Below are positions 38,489 to 47,360 of a stretch of DNA of 64,000 bases, one piece after another. Position 1 is the first letter of the stretch. Each line of letters opens with the position of its first letter. The position numbers were made by a program, and so were the translations under genes. Source of the stretch: Mucilaginibacter sp. (GTDB taxonomy: Bacteria > Bacteroidota > Bacteroidia > Sphingobacteriales > Sphingobacteriaceae); contig JARLHA010000020.1 of the NCBI GenBank assembly GCA_031292485.1, positions 62,001 to 126,000 on the forward strand, given 5' to 3'. Under the pieces are notes generated by a model that worked only from the letters and a program-made list of their open reading frames with translations, did not search any database and was not told where the DNA came from.

Positions 38489-39322
38489 ATGCGTAACCTC
38501 TGGATTTTCATCAGTAAGTACAACGCATTTTTTTTGTTCCTCATTTTCGAGGTAACCTCACTTATTATCTACGTAAAAAATAATTCCTTTCAGCGGGCTG
38601 AATTTATCAACTCAGCAAGAGGGGTTACAGGCGGTCTTTATGCCAGGATAGATGAGTTTTACGGTTACCTTTCCTTAAAGGAAGTCAATGATAGCCTTGC
38701 GCGCGAAAATGCCCATTTGCGAAATACACTGAAGTCTTCGTTTTACGCTGACACCGTTACAAAGCATAAGGTTGACGATACGGTTTATAAACAGCAGTAT
38801 GATTACATCGTAGCCAGAGTAATCAACAATTCAGTTAACCACAATAATAATTACCTTACTATTAACAAAGGCAGCAAGCAGGGCATCGCAAAAGGCATGG
38901 GGGTTATCTGCAATAAAGGGATTGTTGGAAAAGTAGTATTTGTATCCGACCATTTTTCTCTGGTTCAGTCATTGTTACACAAAGATTCCCAATTTAGTGC
39001 GATGCTGGCCGATAACAAAGAAATAGGTCACGTGGAGTGGAGTGATGATATGGACCCGCATAAAGGTATCCTTAAGGATGTATCAAACAATGCCCGGCCC
39101 AAAGTTGGAGAATGGGTAGTAACATCGGGTTATTCACTTTTTCCTGAAGGAGTGCCGATTGGTAAAATAAGCAGCCTTCGTACAAAAGGCGGGGGGTATT
39201 CATTAAACATGGAAATAACCCTTTCAGTTGATTTTAGTAAACTGGAGTACGTTAATGTAGTGGATAATAAGTTTTCAAAAGAACAGGAGGCCCTGGAGGC
39301 CCAGCAAAAAAAGGATGAGTAA
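38489..39322 (+). CDS. mreC: Rod shape-determining protein MreC
   Basis: 277 residues. N-terminal membrane helix (about 11-29), coiled coil (SLKEVNDSLARENAHLRNTL), then beta-barrel domains in the periplasm with INKGSKQGIAKGMGVI and VVTSGYSLFPEGVPIGKI. Scaffolds MreB to PBP2/RodA. Overlaps mreD by 8 nt. Confidence 0.95.
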   Translation: MRNLWIFISKYNAFFLFLIFEVTSLIIYVKNNSFQRAEFINSARGVTGGLYARIDEFYGYLSLKEVNDSLARENAHLRNTLKSSFYADTVTKHKVDDTVYKQQYDYIVARVINNSVNHNNNYLTINKGSKQGIAKGMGVICNKGIVGKVVFVSDHFSLVQSLLHKDSQFSAMLADNKEIGHVEWSDDMDPHKGILKDVSNNARPKVGEWVVTSGYSLFPEGVPIGKISSLRTKGGGYSLNMEITLSVDFSKLEYVNVVDNKFSKEQEALEAQQKKDE

Positions 39323-39833
39323 AAGCATTTTTATTAACCTGTTAAGGTTTTTTGTTTTAGTTTTTATACAGGTTTTTCTATTGAAGAACATGACGCTGTA
39401 TAATTTATCTACGCCCTTCCTTTATATTTTGTTTATCCTGTTGCTCCCGTTCGAAATACCCAATGTGCTGTTATTTGTATTGGCGTTTATTACCGGGCTT
39501 ACTATCGATGCTTTTTATGATACTCCGGGTCTGCATGCATCAGCATGTGTAATACTTGCTTTAGTGCGCATACTTTTTATCAGCGTTACCGTTCAGAAGG
39601 ATGGTTTTGACAACGAACCGGAACCAACACTCAGTAATAAGGGTTTCAGGTGGTTTTCTACCTATGTAATAACGTTAACCCTGGTGCACCATTTTTTCCT
39701 TTTTCTCATTGAATCATTTAGCCTTTCAGGATTGCCATATATCATAGGCCGCTTTTTACTCAGTTCGCTATTTACAGTATTTTTGATTTTAATTACAGGA
39801 TTAATATTTTTCAGAAGGAAAGAGCGGAAATGA
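39315..39833 (+). CDS. mreD: Rod shape-determining protein MreD
   Basis: 172 residues, five to six membrane helices, with LYILFILLLPFEIP and DAFYDTPGLHASACVILA typical of Bacteroidota MreD. Overlaps mreC (8 nt) and mrdA (ATGA, 4 nt), so translationally coupled. Confidence 0.88.
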   Translation: MSKSIFINLLRFFVLVFIQVFLLKNMTLYNLSTPFLYILFILLLPFEIPNVLLFVLAFITGLTIDAFYDTPGLHASACVILALVRILFISVTVQKDGFDNEPEPTLSNKGFRWFSTYVITLTLVHHFFLFLIESFSLSGLPYIIGRFLLSSLFTVFLILITGLIFFRRKERK

Positions 39834-41845
39834 ATAGTTTTTTTGAGCGGAGGTATGTCATTACCGGGATTTTTTTAACCATTATTATCGTCCTTTTAGC
39901 AAGGCTATTTTATATCCAGGTGATCGATCCCCGTTATGCTATTTATGCCAGTAATAACGTTCGCAGGGAGATCATCCACAACCCAGCCCGCGGCCCGATT
40001 TTAGACCGAAACGGAAAAATCCTTGTTCAAAATGTTCCTTTTTACGATATTATGGTAACCCCCAAACTGGTAAAGCCATTTGATACTGTTGAATTTTGTA
40101 AATTATTGGGGATTAACAGGGAGGAATTTGATAAACAATGGCAAAAAGCGATGAAATACTCGCCCACGCGATCATCACCGTTTGAAAAACAGATTTCAGT
40201 AACCACTTTTGCCTCGCTGCAGGAACGGCTATCCGAGTTTCCGGGCTTCTATTCAACGCCACGTTATTTGCGTACTTATCCTGATTCCGTTGCTGCGCAA
40301 TTTTTAGGCTATATCGGCGAGGCACAGGACAGGGATATCAAACGCTCGGGAGGCTACTACCATTCCGGTGATTATATCGGGATTACCGGTGTCGAGAAAT
40401 CATACGAAACAGTTTTGAGAGGGCAACGGGGGGTTGAAAACCTGATGGTTGATTCGCGCGGTAAACCAAAGGGGCGCTATGCAAACGGTATGTTTGATAC
40501 CGCAGCGGTAGCCGGTCAGCGTTTAACTTCGTCACTGGATATTGACATTCAGAAACTGGGCGAAAAGCTGATGAAAAATAAATTGGGAAGTATCGTGGCC
40601 ATTGAACCTTCAACAGGTGAAATACTTTGCTATGTAAGCAGCCCGACTTATGATCCTAACCTGATGGTTGGCCGCGAACGTGGCAATAATGCTGCAAAGA
40701 TTTACAAAAATCCGTTCGACCCGTTTTTTATCAGGCCCATCCAGGCCAAATATCCGCCGGGTTCATCTTTCAAACCCTTAAGCGCCCTTATTGCTTTACA
40801 GGAGGGTATTATTGATCCTAATACAACTTATTATTGCCCCGGATACTACAAGGCAGGAAACAGGAAAATTCCGTGCAATAATGGCGAAGCCCATGGCCTT
40901 GTGAATCTGAGTAGTGCGGTTGCGCTTTCATGCAATGGGTATTTTTCGATGGTTTTTCAAAAAATCATGGATCGTAACGGGGGCAAAAAAACCGATGCTA
41001 CTTTTGCCAGCTGGCGTGATAATGTTGAAAAATTTGGTTTGGGCGGCAGGCTTGGCCTGGATATGCCCGGCGAAAGCAGGGGCAATGTGCCTACACCTTT
41101 GCATTATGATAATGTTTATAAAAAAGGGGGATGGCGATCAAGTACCATTATTTCCCTGGCCATAGGCCAGGGGGAGCTATTGGCAACACCCTTGCAACTG
41201 GCAAACCTTGAATGCACCATAGCCAATGAAGGCTATTATTATAAACCGCATTTAATTAAAGCGATAGGCGAACAAAATATAATTAAAAAGGAATATACGG
41301 TAAGAAATTATGTTGGGATAGATTCGCAATATTTTCAACCGGTTATCAATGGAATGCAGGCGGTAGTTGATAAAGGAACAGCCATCAGGTCGAAAATACC
41401 AGGTATTGTTATGTGCGGTAAAACAGGAACGGCACAAAATCCGCATGGCGAGTCACATTCGGTATTTGTTGCCTTTGCTCCGCGCGATCATCCTAAAATA
41501 GCCATTGCTGTAGTAGTAGAAAACTCAGGTGAGGGTGCGCATTGGGCCGCGCCAATTGCCAGTTTTATTGTTGAAAAATATTTGAAGGGAAGTATCAGCC
41601 AGCGGGAATCGGGCATTACAGTGGATTATTATGCGAATGCGACCCGTTTACCTGATTCTGCTACCTACCTGCACAGCAATTCTTTTAACCGAAGAAAAGC
41701 GCTAAAGGCAGATAGCATAAAAAAAAGGTTGCAGGACTCTGTTAACAAGAAGCTTAAAGGGCTAAAAAGTACGTCTGCCAAAAATAAAAAGGATTCGTTA
41801 ACCCGGTTTTTAGCTGCACAACCCATACGTAAAGAAGATGAATAA
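39830..41845 (+). CDS. mrdA: Penicillin-binding protein 2
   Basis: 671 residues. Monofunctional peptidoglycan transpeptidase of the elongasome. N-terminal membrane anchor (about 11-28); PBP dimer domain with ARGPILDRNGKILVQNVP; transpeptidase domain with SxxK at Ser312 (GSSFKPLSAL), SxN as SCN at about 367 and KTGTAQ at about 530. Lys-rich C-terminal tail. Overlaps rodA by 8 nt. Confidence 0.96.
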   Translation: MNSFFERRYVITGIFLTIIIVLLARLFYIQVIDPRYAIYASNNVRREIIHNPARGPILDRNGKILVQNVPFYDIMVTPKLVKPFDTVEFCKLLGINREEFDKQWQKAMKYSPTRSSPFEKQISVTTFASLQERLSEFPGFYSTPRYLRTYPDSVAAQFLGYIGEAQDRDIKRSGGYYHSGDYIGITGVEKSYETVLRGQRGVENLMVDSRGKPKGRYANGMFDTAAVAGQRLTSSLDIDIQKLGEKLMKNKLGSIVAIEPSTGEILCYVSSPTYDPNLMVGRERGNNAAKIYKNPFDPFFIRPIQAKYPPGSSFKPLSALIALQEGIIDPNTTYYCPGYYKAGNRKIPCNNGEAHGLVNLSSAVALSCNGYFSMVFQKIMDRNGGKKTDATFASWRDNVEKFGLGGRLGLDMPGESRGNVPTPLHYDNVYKKGGWRSSTIISLAIGQGELLATPLQLANLECTIANEGYYYKPHLIKAIGEQNIIKKEYTVRNYVGIDSQYFQPVINGMQAVVDKGTAIRSKIPGIVMCGKTGTAQNPHGESHSVFVAFAPRDHPKIAIAVVVENSGEGAHWAAPIASFIVEKYLKGSISQRESGITVDYYANATRLPDSATYLHSNSFNRRKALKADSIKKRLQDSVNKKLKGLKSTSAKNKKDSLTRFLAAQPIRKEDE

Positions 41846-43100
41846 CCAGCGCAGTTTCTTTTTTAATGTTGATTGGGTAACGGTATTTATTTACCTGGCC
41901 CTTTGTACCATCGGTTGGTTTAACATTCATTCCGCTGTTTTTGATGAACGGCATCCCGGTATATTGGATTTTAAAACAGATTACAGTAAACAATTATTGT
42001 ACATCCTTATTTCCCTTGTAATTGGAATTGTGATCCTGCTGCTCGAAAGCCGGTTTATAACCGCTCTTGCCCCGGCCTTTTACGGTATAACGCTATTATT
42101 GTTGTTGCTCGTGCTGGTGGTAGGGCGCAGCGTTGGCGGTAATGCCGCATGGATCTCATTAGGCGGCGGGTTCAAGCTGCAGCCATCAGAGTTTGCAAAG
42201 TTTACAACCTGCCTGCTGCTTGCACGTTACTTAAGCGCGACTAACGTAAGAATAACGGAATGGCGGTCGTTTTTAACTGCAGGCGCCATTATTGGGGTAC
42301 CCATGGTACTTATCCTGCTGCAACCGGATATGGGTTCTACCCTCGTATTTTATTCGCTCATCTTTGTTTTGTATCGCGAGGGCCTTTCCCCATATTTCCT
42401 GGTCATCAGCGCACTGTTTATTATACTTTTCCTCACGTCAATATTATTTACGCCTTTATATGTTGTTGCAGCGATTTCCGTATTGTCACTATTGATCATT
42501 GCTTTATTCCGGAAGAACAGGCGGCTGGTAGTTACTATCCTTACCGGTTTGGTTATTTGTATTGCCTTTGTATTTTCTGTAAAGTTTATATACAATCACG
42601 TTTTACAGCCTCATCAAAAGGTGCGTATTGATATTGTGTTAGGTATAAAAAACGACCCGAGAGGCCAGGGCTACAATGTAAATCAATCAAAAATTGCTAT
42701 AGGTTCGGGTAAGTTTTGGGGTAAGGGTTATTTGCATGGCACCCAAACCAAATACTCCTTTGTACCTGCCCAAAGCACCGATTTTATTTTTTGTACTGTA
42801 GGCGAGGAGTGGGGTTTTGTTGGTTCGGTGGTGGTTTTGGGCCTGTATTTATTTTTAGTATTGAGGATCATTTTTTTAGCCGAAAGGCAGCGATCGCCCT
42901 TTTCGAGAATTTATGGGTATGGGGTGGCCTCAATCATATTTTTCCACGTGATGATCAATATCGCCACCACTATAGGCCTCGCCCCGGTTATCGGCATCCC
43001 TTTGCCAATGATCAGCTATGGCGGCTCTTCCCTGCTAAATTTCACCATGCTTATTTTTGTGCTGGTAAAACTCGATTCGAATAGGATGGGGATAGTTTAG
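41838..43100 (+). CDS. rodA: Peptidoglycan polymerase RodA (SEDS family)
   Basis: 420 residues, about ten membrane helices. Glycosyltransferase partner of PBP2. Family motifs: GGFKLQPSEFAKFTTCLLLARYL, LLQPDMGSTLVF, PAQSTDFIFCTVGEEWGF and IGIPLPMISYGGSSLL. Last gene of the shape operon. Confidence 0.96.
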   Translation: MNNQRSFFFNVDWVTVFIYLALCTIGWFNIHSAVFDERHPGILDFKTDYSKQLLYILISLVIGIVILLLESRFITALAPAFYGITLLLLLLVLVVGRSVGGNAAWISLGGGFKLQPSEFAKFTTCLLLARYLSATNVRITEWRSFLTAGAIIGVPMVLILLQPDMGSTLVFYSLIFVLYREGLSPYFLVISALFIILFLTSILFTPLYVVAAISVLSLLIIALFRKNRRLVVTILTGLVICIAFVFSVKFIYNHVLQPHQKVRIDIVLGIKNDPRGQGYNVNQSKIAIGSGKFWGKGYLHGTQTKYSFVPAQSTDFIFCTVGEEWGFVGSVVVLGLYLFLVLRIIFLAERQRSPFSRIYGYGVASIIFFHVMINIATTIGLAPVIGIPLPMISYGGSSLLNFTMLIFVLVKLDSNRMGIV

Positions 43101-43102
43101 GA

Positions 43103-43169
43103 AGTTTGCAGTTGCCGGTAGGCAGTTTGCATTTTTTTACTGCCAACTGAAAATTGCCAACTGCAAACT
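43103..43169. terminator. Convergent hairpin between rodA and the next gene
   Basis: AGTTTGCAGTTG (43103-43114) pairs with CAACTGCAAACT (43158-43169), with a T run between them; part of a degenerate GCAGTTTGC repeat. The right arm overlaps the stop codon of the minus-strand gene. Confidence 0.6.
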
Positions 43170-44229
43170 ATGCATACCGCCTCTTCAGCAGCGCATAAAA
43201 TTTTTCCGTAGTGGCCGGTTTACTTTCCCAGTTATTTTTGGAGACATAATTGGTTTTTAAAAACCTGGTGGCTTCTTCAAACGTGTTAAAGCGGTTAAGT
43301 ATTTCTATTGCTTCGCTGTAGGCCAGGTTATAGCCGTTAAACAAGTCTTTAACATAAAGCAATTTATCATTCAGGGTGATCGCAAGCTTTATGTCACTAA
43401 TCGGTTTAATACTTAATTGTTCAGCATGTGCAATACCCTTTTCGCCCAGCTGCGATGACATTTTTTGATTAATGGTCAGTATTTCATCTCCGGCGTGCTG
43501 GCTAACCTCAGACGGTTCCGGTTTAATTTCAAACTGTTTTTCGTCGCCAATTTCGGCGACAGCTTCTTCATCGGCAGTCTTTTCTGCAAATGGCGATATG
43601 AATTTTCTTTTTTTAGGTTCCTTTACCGGTTCAGCTTCTATTTCTAAGCTTTCATCCTCATCCAGGTCCATCGTTTCATCCAGAATCAATTCATGCCTGA
43701 TGGTCTCAGGTTCTTCTCTTCTAAATGAATAGATATCTGCCGGCGCGGCAGCTGTAAGGTCAATCTCCGGGGCCTCATTATTTTCTGGTTGTTTGCCATC
43801 GGAAGTCTCAGATTCCACGTTTTTTGCAGCTTCCTTTTTCGATTTTTCTGCCACTTTTCCCCCATGCGTATCTTCGGGCTCAGCCACTTTAAAAGTTTCT
43901 TTCCCGTTTTTATCTTCGTCCTTATCCAAACCGTGTTTCATTTGCTGAACCACAGGCTCAAAGTATTTTTGTTCGTATGCGATTTCCGGCTTTTCAGGTC
44001 TCTCGGGTTTCTCCGGTTTCTCCGGCTTTTCAAGGACTCTTTTTGGCCTGTTTTGCAAATTTAGTTTGCACAATACCTCAATATGGTCTGTCAGAAAATG
44101 TGCGTTCGCAACAAAAAGTTCAAGTTCCAGGTCGTTCAAATCGTCGGGTACCGTTTTCAGGTATTCGTATTGATCACTAAGCTCCTGTATAATTCCACCT
44201 ATCTTTTTAAATACTTCCTTTTGCTTCAT
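43168..44229 (-). CDS. Unknown protein with PEKPEKP repeat and conserved C-terminal domain
   Basis: 353 residues, no signal peptide. N-terminal helical region (1-65), a short proline repeat (EKPEKPEKPERPEKPE), a long acidic low-complexity linker (about 110-255) and a folded C-terminal domain of about 90 residues (ISDIKLAITLNDKLLYVKDLFNGYNLAYSEA... split by this list's length limit) ending in a Trp and RRRY. The C-terminal pattern is, from memory, a conserved unannotated Bacteroidota domain. Opposite in direction to rodA. Function unknown. Confidence 0.7.
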   Translation of the reverse strand: MKQKEVFKKIGGIIQELSDQYEYLKTVPDDLNDLELELFVANAHFLTDHIEVLCKLNLQNRPKRVLEKPEKPEKPERPEKPEIAYEQKYFEPVVQQMKHGLDKDEDKNGKETFKVAEPEDTHGGKVAEKSKKEAAKNVESETSDGKQPENNEAPEIDLTAAAPADIYSFRREEPETIRHELILDETMDLDEDESLEIEAEPVKEPKKRKFISPFAEKTADEEAVAEIGDEKQFEIKPEPSEVSQHAGDEILTINQKMSSQLGEKGIAHAEQLSIKPISDIKLAITLNDKLLYVKDLFNGYNLAYSEAIEILNRFNTFEEATRFLKTNYVSKNNWESKPATTEKFYALLKRRYA

Positions 44230-44284
44230 GCCTCAATGTTAGAAAATGCTATCCAAAAATAAGATTAAATTCTGATATTTGCCT

Positions 44285-44440
44285 TTAGTCATTGGTCATT
44301 CGTCATTAGTCATTGATATGTGAATTAGAGGCAATTGAACGGCAGATGGTTTAATTATTATTATAGGCAACGACAAATTTGCATCTGAAATAATAATATT
44401 TATCCGGCAACCAATGACTAATGACCACTGACTAATGACC
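44285..44440. repeat. GTCATTAGTCATTGG inverted repeats between divergent genes
   Basis: TAGTCATTGGTCATTCGTCATTAG-type words at 44287-44320 (written here as units of ATTAGTC) and their inverted form CAATGACTAATGACC at 44410-44440. Spacer between the unknown protein and tdk. Confidence 0.7.
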
Positions 44441-44445
44441 TACGA

Positions 44446-45027
44446 ATGGTTTTCAACGAAGATGTTTTTAAGCGGAAGAGTGAACTTGGCGGAAGTATCG
44501 AAGTGGTATGTGGTTCCATGTTTTCGGGCAAAACGGAAGAACTGATCAGGCGTTTGAACCGCGCCCGCATTGCCAGGTTAAAAGTGGAAATATTTAGCCC
44601 CAAGGCCGATACCCGTTACCTTGAAAATGCCCTGGTGTCCCACAATTCCAATTCCATTCCATCAACCCCGGTTGAAAATGCCTCTTCCATATTACTCCTG
44701 GCAAGTGATGTTAATGTAGTTGGCATTGATGAGGCCCAGTTTTTTGACGCTGAATTACCCGATGTGTGTAATGTTTTGGCCAACAAGGGCGTACGGGTTA
44801 TCGTTGCAGGCCTCGACATGGATTTTAAAGGCCAGCCGTTTGGGCCTATGCCGCAAATTATGGCCATGGCCGATTCGGTAAGCAAGCTACAGGCAGTTTG
44901 TGTACGATGCGGCAACCCGGCCATGTACTCCTACAGGCTGGTGCCGGATGATACTAAGATTCTACTCGGCGAAAAGGAAAGCTATGAACCCAGATGCAGG
45001 ATTTGTTACCATAGCCCTGCTTCATGA
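44446..45027 (+). CDS. tdk: Thymidine kinase
   Basis: 193 residues, type II (TK1-like). P-loop GSMFSGKT (23-30); GIDEAQFFD lid/catalytic region; [11 protein letters not shown]; zinc cysteines CVRCG and CRICYH. Salvages thymidine to dTMP in the cytosol. Confidence 0.96.
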   Translation: MVFNEDVFKRKSELGGSIEVVCGSMFSGKTEELIRRLNRARIARLKVEIFSPKADTRYLENALVSHNSNSIPSTPVENASSILLLASDVNVVGIDEAQFFDAELPDVCNVLANKGVRVIVAGLDMDFKGQPFGPMPQIMAMADSVSKLQAVCVRCGNPAMYSYRLVPDDTKILLGEKESYEPRCRICYHSPAS

Positions 45028-45219
45028 AACGCTGAAAGATACCCGTTTAATAATTCTTTTTGATACCCCTTTATTAATCTAAAGATAATTATATACTTTT
45101 ATACCTTGAAACTATCAGGTCTTTTGGCTGGTAGTTTTAAACGCTGAATTTTATTTTTTTGCTCCATACAAAATTTAATAAATTCAGGGTAAGCTAAGAA
45201 ACCAATTATATAAAAAGAT

Positions 45220-47139
45220 ATGAACCTCAGGAACTTGTACTTATTACTCGCTGGTATATTATTAATTAGTATTACCTCTTGCAAAAAATCTCCTTCTAAC
45301 AATAGTTCCGGGAACGTTACCGGAAATACTACAGGGATAGATCCGCCGGCCAACGCCAACGATGGTGTAACCTTTATTAATTCAGGCAAATCAGTTATTT
45401 TTAACTTATATGCACCCAAAAAAACCAGCGTAGGGGTTATTGGCGAATTTAACAGCTGGCAGCCAACCGCAATGAAAAATTCAGTTGATGGGACACGCTG
45501 GTGGGTGCAGATAGATAACCTCGACCCAACCAAAGAATATGCCTACCAGTATTTAATTGATGGCAATTTAAAAGTGGCAGACCCTTACACTGAAAAAGTT
45601 CTTGATCCAAATAACGACCAATACGTAAATACACCGGCGCATACGGTATACCCTAACTTAAAAGCATACCCGGCTGGGGCAAGCGGTATCGTAAGTACTT
45701 TTTGGGCCAATCAGCCTGTTTACACCTGGTTAAATACTACCTTTAAACGCCCTGATCCCAAAAACCTGGTTATTTACGAAGCACTGGTACGCGATTTTGT
45801 TGCGACACATGATTATAAAACAATAAAAGATACGCTCAGCTACATTGCCAATTTAGGTGTAAATGCGATTGAACTGATGCCCGTGAGCGAGTTTGAAGGA
45901 AATGATTCCTGGGGATATAACCCGAACTTTTACTTTGCTCCGGATAAATATTATGGTACTAAAAACGATTTAAAAGCATTGATAGACGCCTGCCATGCAA
46001 AAGGTATCGCGGTGATCCAGGATATCGTTTTAAATCACTCGTTTGGATCATCGCCAATGGTGCAAATGTACTGGAATGGTACAGCACCATCAGCAGATAA
46101 CCCTTGGTATAATACCGTGCCAACCCACCCCTATAACGTTGGTTTTCAGTTTAATCACGAAAGTGTGGCAACCAAATATTTTGTGAAAAATGTTTTAAAA
46201 TGGTGGATGCAGGAGTATCATATTGATGGTTTCAGGTTTGACCTTGCCAAAGGGTTTACCCAATTTAACTCGGGTAGCGATGTTGGCCTGTGGGGCCAGT
46301 ATGATGCCAGCAGGGTGGCGATCTGGAAAGACTATAATAGTTTTATGATGTCAATTGATCCCAAATTTTATGTCATCCTTGAAGATTTCGCAAGTAACCA
46401 GGAGGAAAATGAATTAGCTAACCAGGGGATGATGACATGGGGAAACATGAGTACTAACGGCGAGCAGGCAATGATGAGTTATAACGATAGCGGTGGTTCG
46501 TGGGATTTAACCGGGTTGTTTTATAATGCTTATAGTTTTACTAACCCGTATGCTTTGGTTTCCTATTTTGAGAGCCACGACGAAGAACGGCTGCAATTTA
46601 AAAATGGTGCGTATGGTAATTCCAATGGATCTTATTCGGTAAAGGACCTGGCAACCGGACTTAAAAGAGATGAAATGGGTGCGGTGTTTATGTTCTCGTC
46701 ACCTGGCCCTAAAATGTTATGGCAATTTGGTGAGCGGGGATATGATGTAAGCATTAACGATGCGGGTACAGGCGGCCGGTTGGGTGATAAGCCACCACAC
46801 TGGGAATATATGGCCGATCCAAACCGCCATCATTTATACCAGGTTTATTCGCGGATGATCAGGATGAAAACAAAGAACCCGGTTTTTACATCAACGAATT
46901 TTACCTATAATTTAAACGGGGCCGTTAAATATATCCAGTTGTTGGATGCAACAAATAACGTTGAAGTGGTGGGTAACTTTGACGTAGTAGCGGAACCTGC
47001 CTCAATTAATTTCCCTTCGACAGGCTCATGGTATGATAATTTTACGGGTACAACCATCAATGTCACTTCACTTCCGTACAGTATGCCGCTGGCGCCGGGA
47101 GAATATCATGTTTACAGTAATACAGCATTAACATATTAA
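45220..47139 (+). CDS. Alpha-amylase-family lipoprotein (GH13) with N-terminal E-set domain
   Basis: 639 residues. Lipobox ISITSCKK anchors it to the membrane. An N-terminal CBM48/E-set-like domain (VGVIGEFNSWQ, about 65-150) precedes the GH13 barrel: region I DIVLNHSF, region II GFRFDLAKG with nucleophile Asp341, region III ILEDFAS with acid/base Glu388 and region IV ESHDEE with Asp454 (SHD in place of the common NHD). A C-terminal beta domain ends the protein. Cleaves alpha-1,4 or branched glucans at the cell surface. Confidence 0.92.
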   Translation: MNLRNLYLLLAGILLISITSCKKSPSNNSSGNVTGNTTGIDPPANANDGVTFINSGKSVIFNLYAPKKTSVGVIGEFNSWQPTAMKNSVDGTRWWVQIDNLDPTKEYAYQYLIDGNLKVADPYTEKVLDPNNDQYVNTPAHTVYPNLKAYPAGASGIVSTFWANQPVYTWLNTTFKRPDPKNLVIYEALVRDFVATHDYKTIKDTLSYIANLGVNAIELMPVSEFEGNDSWGYNPNFYFAPDKYYGTKNDLKALIDACHAKGIAVIQDIVLNHSFGSSPMVQMYWNGTAPSADNPWYNTVPTHPYNVGFQFNHESVATKYFVKNVLKWWMQEYHIDGFRFDLAKGFTQFNSGSDVGLWGQYDASRVAIWKDYNSFMMSIDPKFYVILEDFASNQEENELANQGMMTWGNMSTNGEQAMMSYNDSGGSWDLTGLFYNAYSFTNPYALVSYFESHDEERLQFKNGAYGNSNGSYSVKDLATGLKRDEMGAVFMFSSPGPKMLWQFGERGYDVSINDAGTGGRLGDKPPHWEYMADPNRHHLYQVYSRMIRMKTKNPVFTSTNFTYNLNGAVKYIQLLDATNNVEVVGNFDVVAEPASINFPSTGSWYDNFTGTTINVTSLPYSMPLAPGEYHVYSNTALTY

Positions 47140-47161
47140 TACAGTATTTTAACCAAATTAA

Positions 47162-47197
47162 AAAGCTGCATCCTTAATTCAGGATGTAGCTTTTTTT
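47162..47197 (+). terminator. Terminator of the GH13 gene
   Basis: 13-bp stem AAAGCTGCATCCT / AGGATGTAGCTTT (one G-U) around TAATTC, with a run of T residues. Confidence 0.9.
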
Positions 47198-47360
47198 ATA
47201 ATATGTTGATAATAAGACTTCTGTGCTGTGTTAAAGTGGTCGGCATAAAAAACAGCAACCCTTCTGCTTTAAAGCCATAATTCTGATCATAATATTGTTT
47301 ATTTATCTTAGCTACCCACTAGGGGAATCAGATTTTTGATAGTCTATAGAGGAAGATTGT

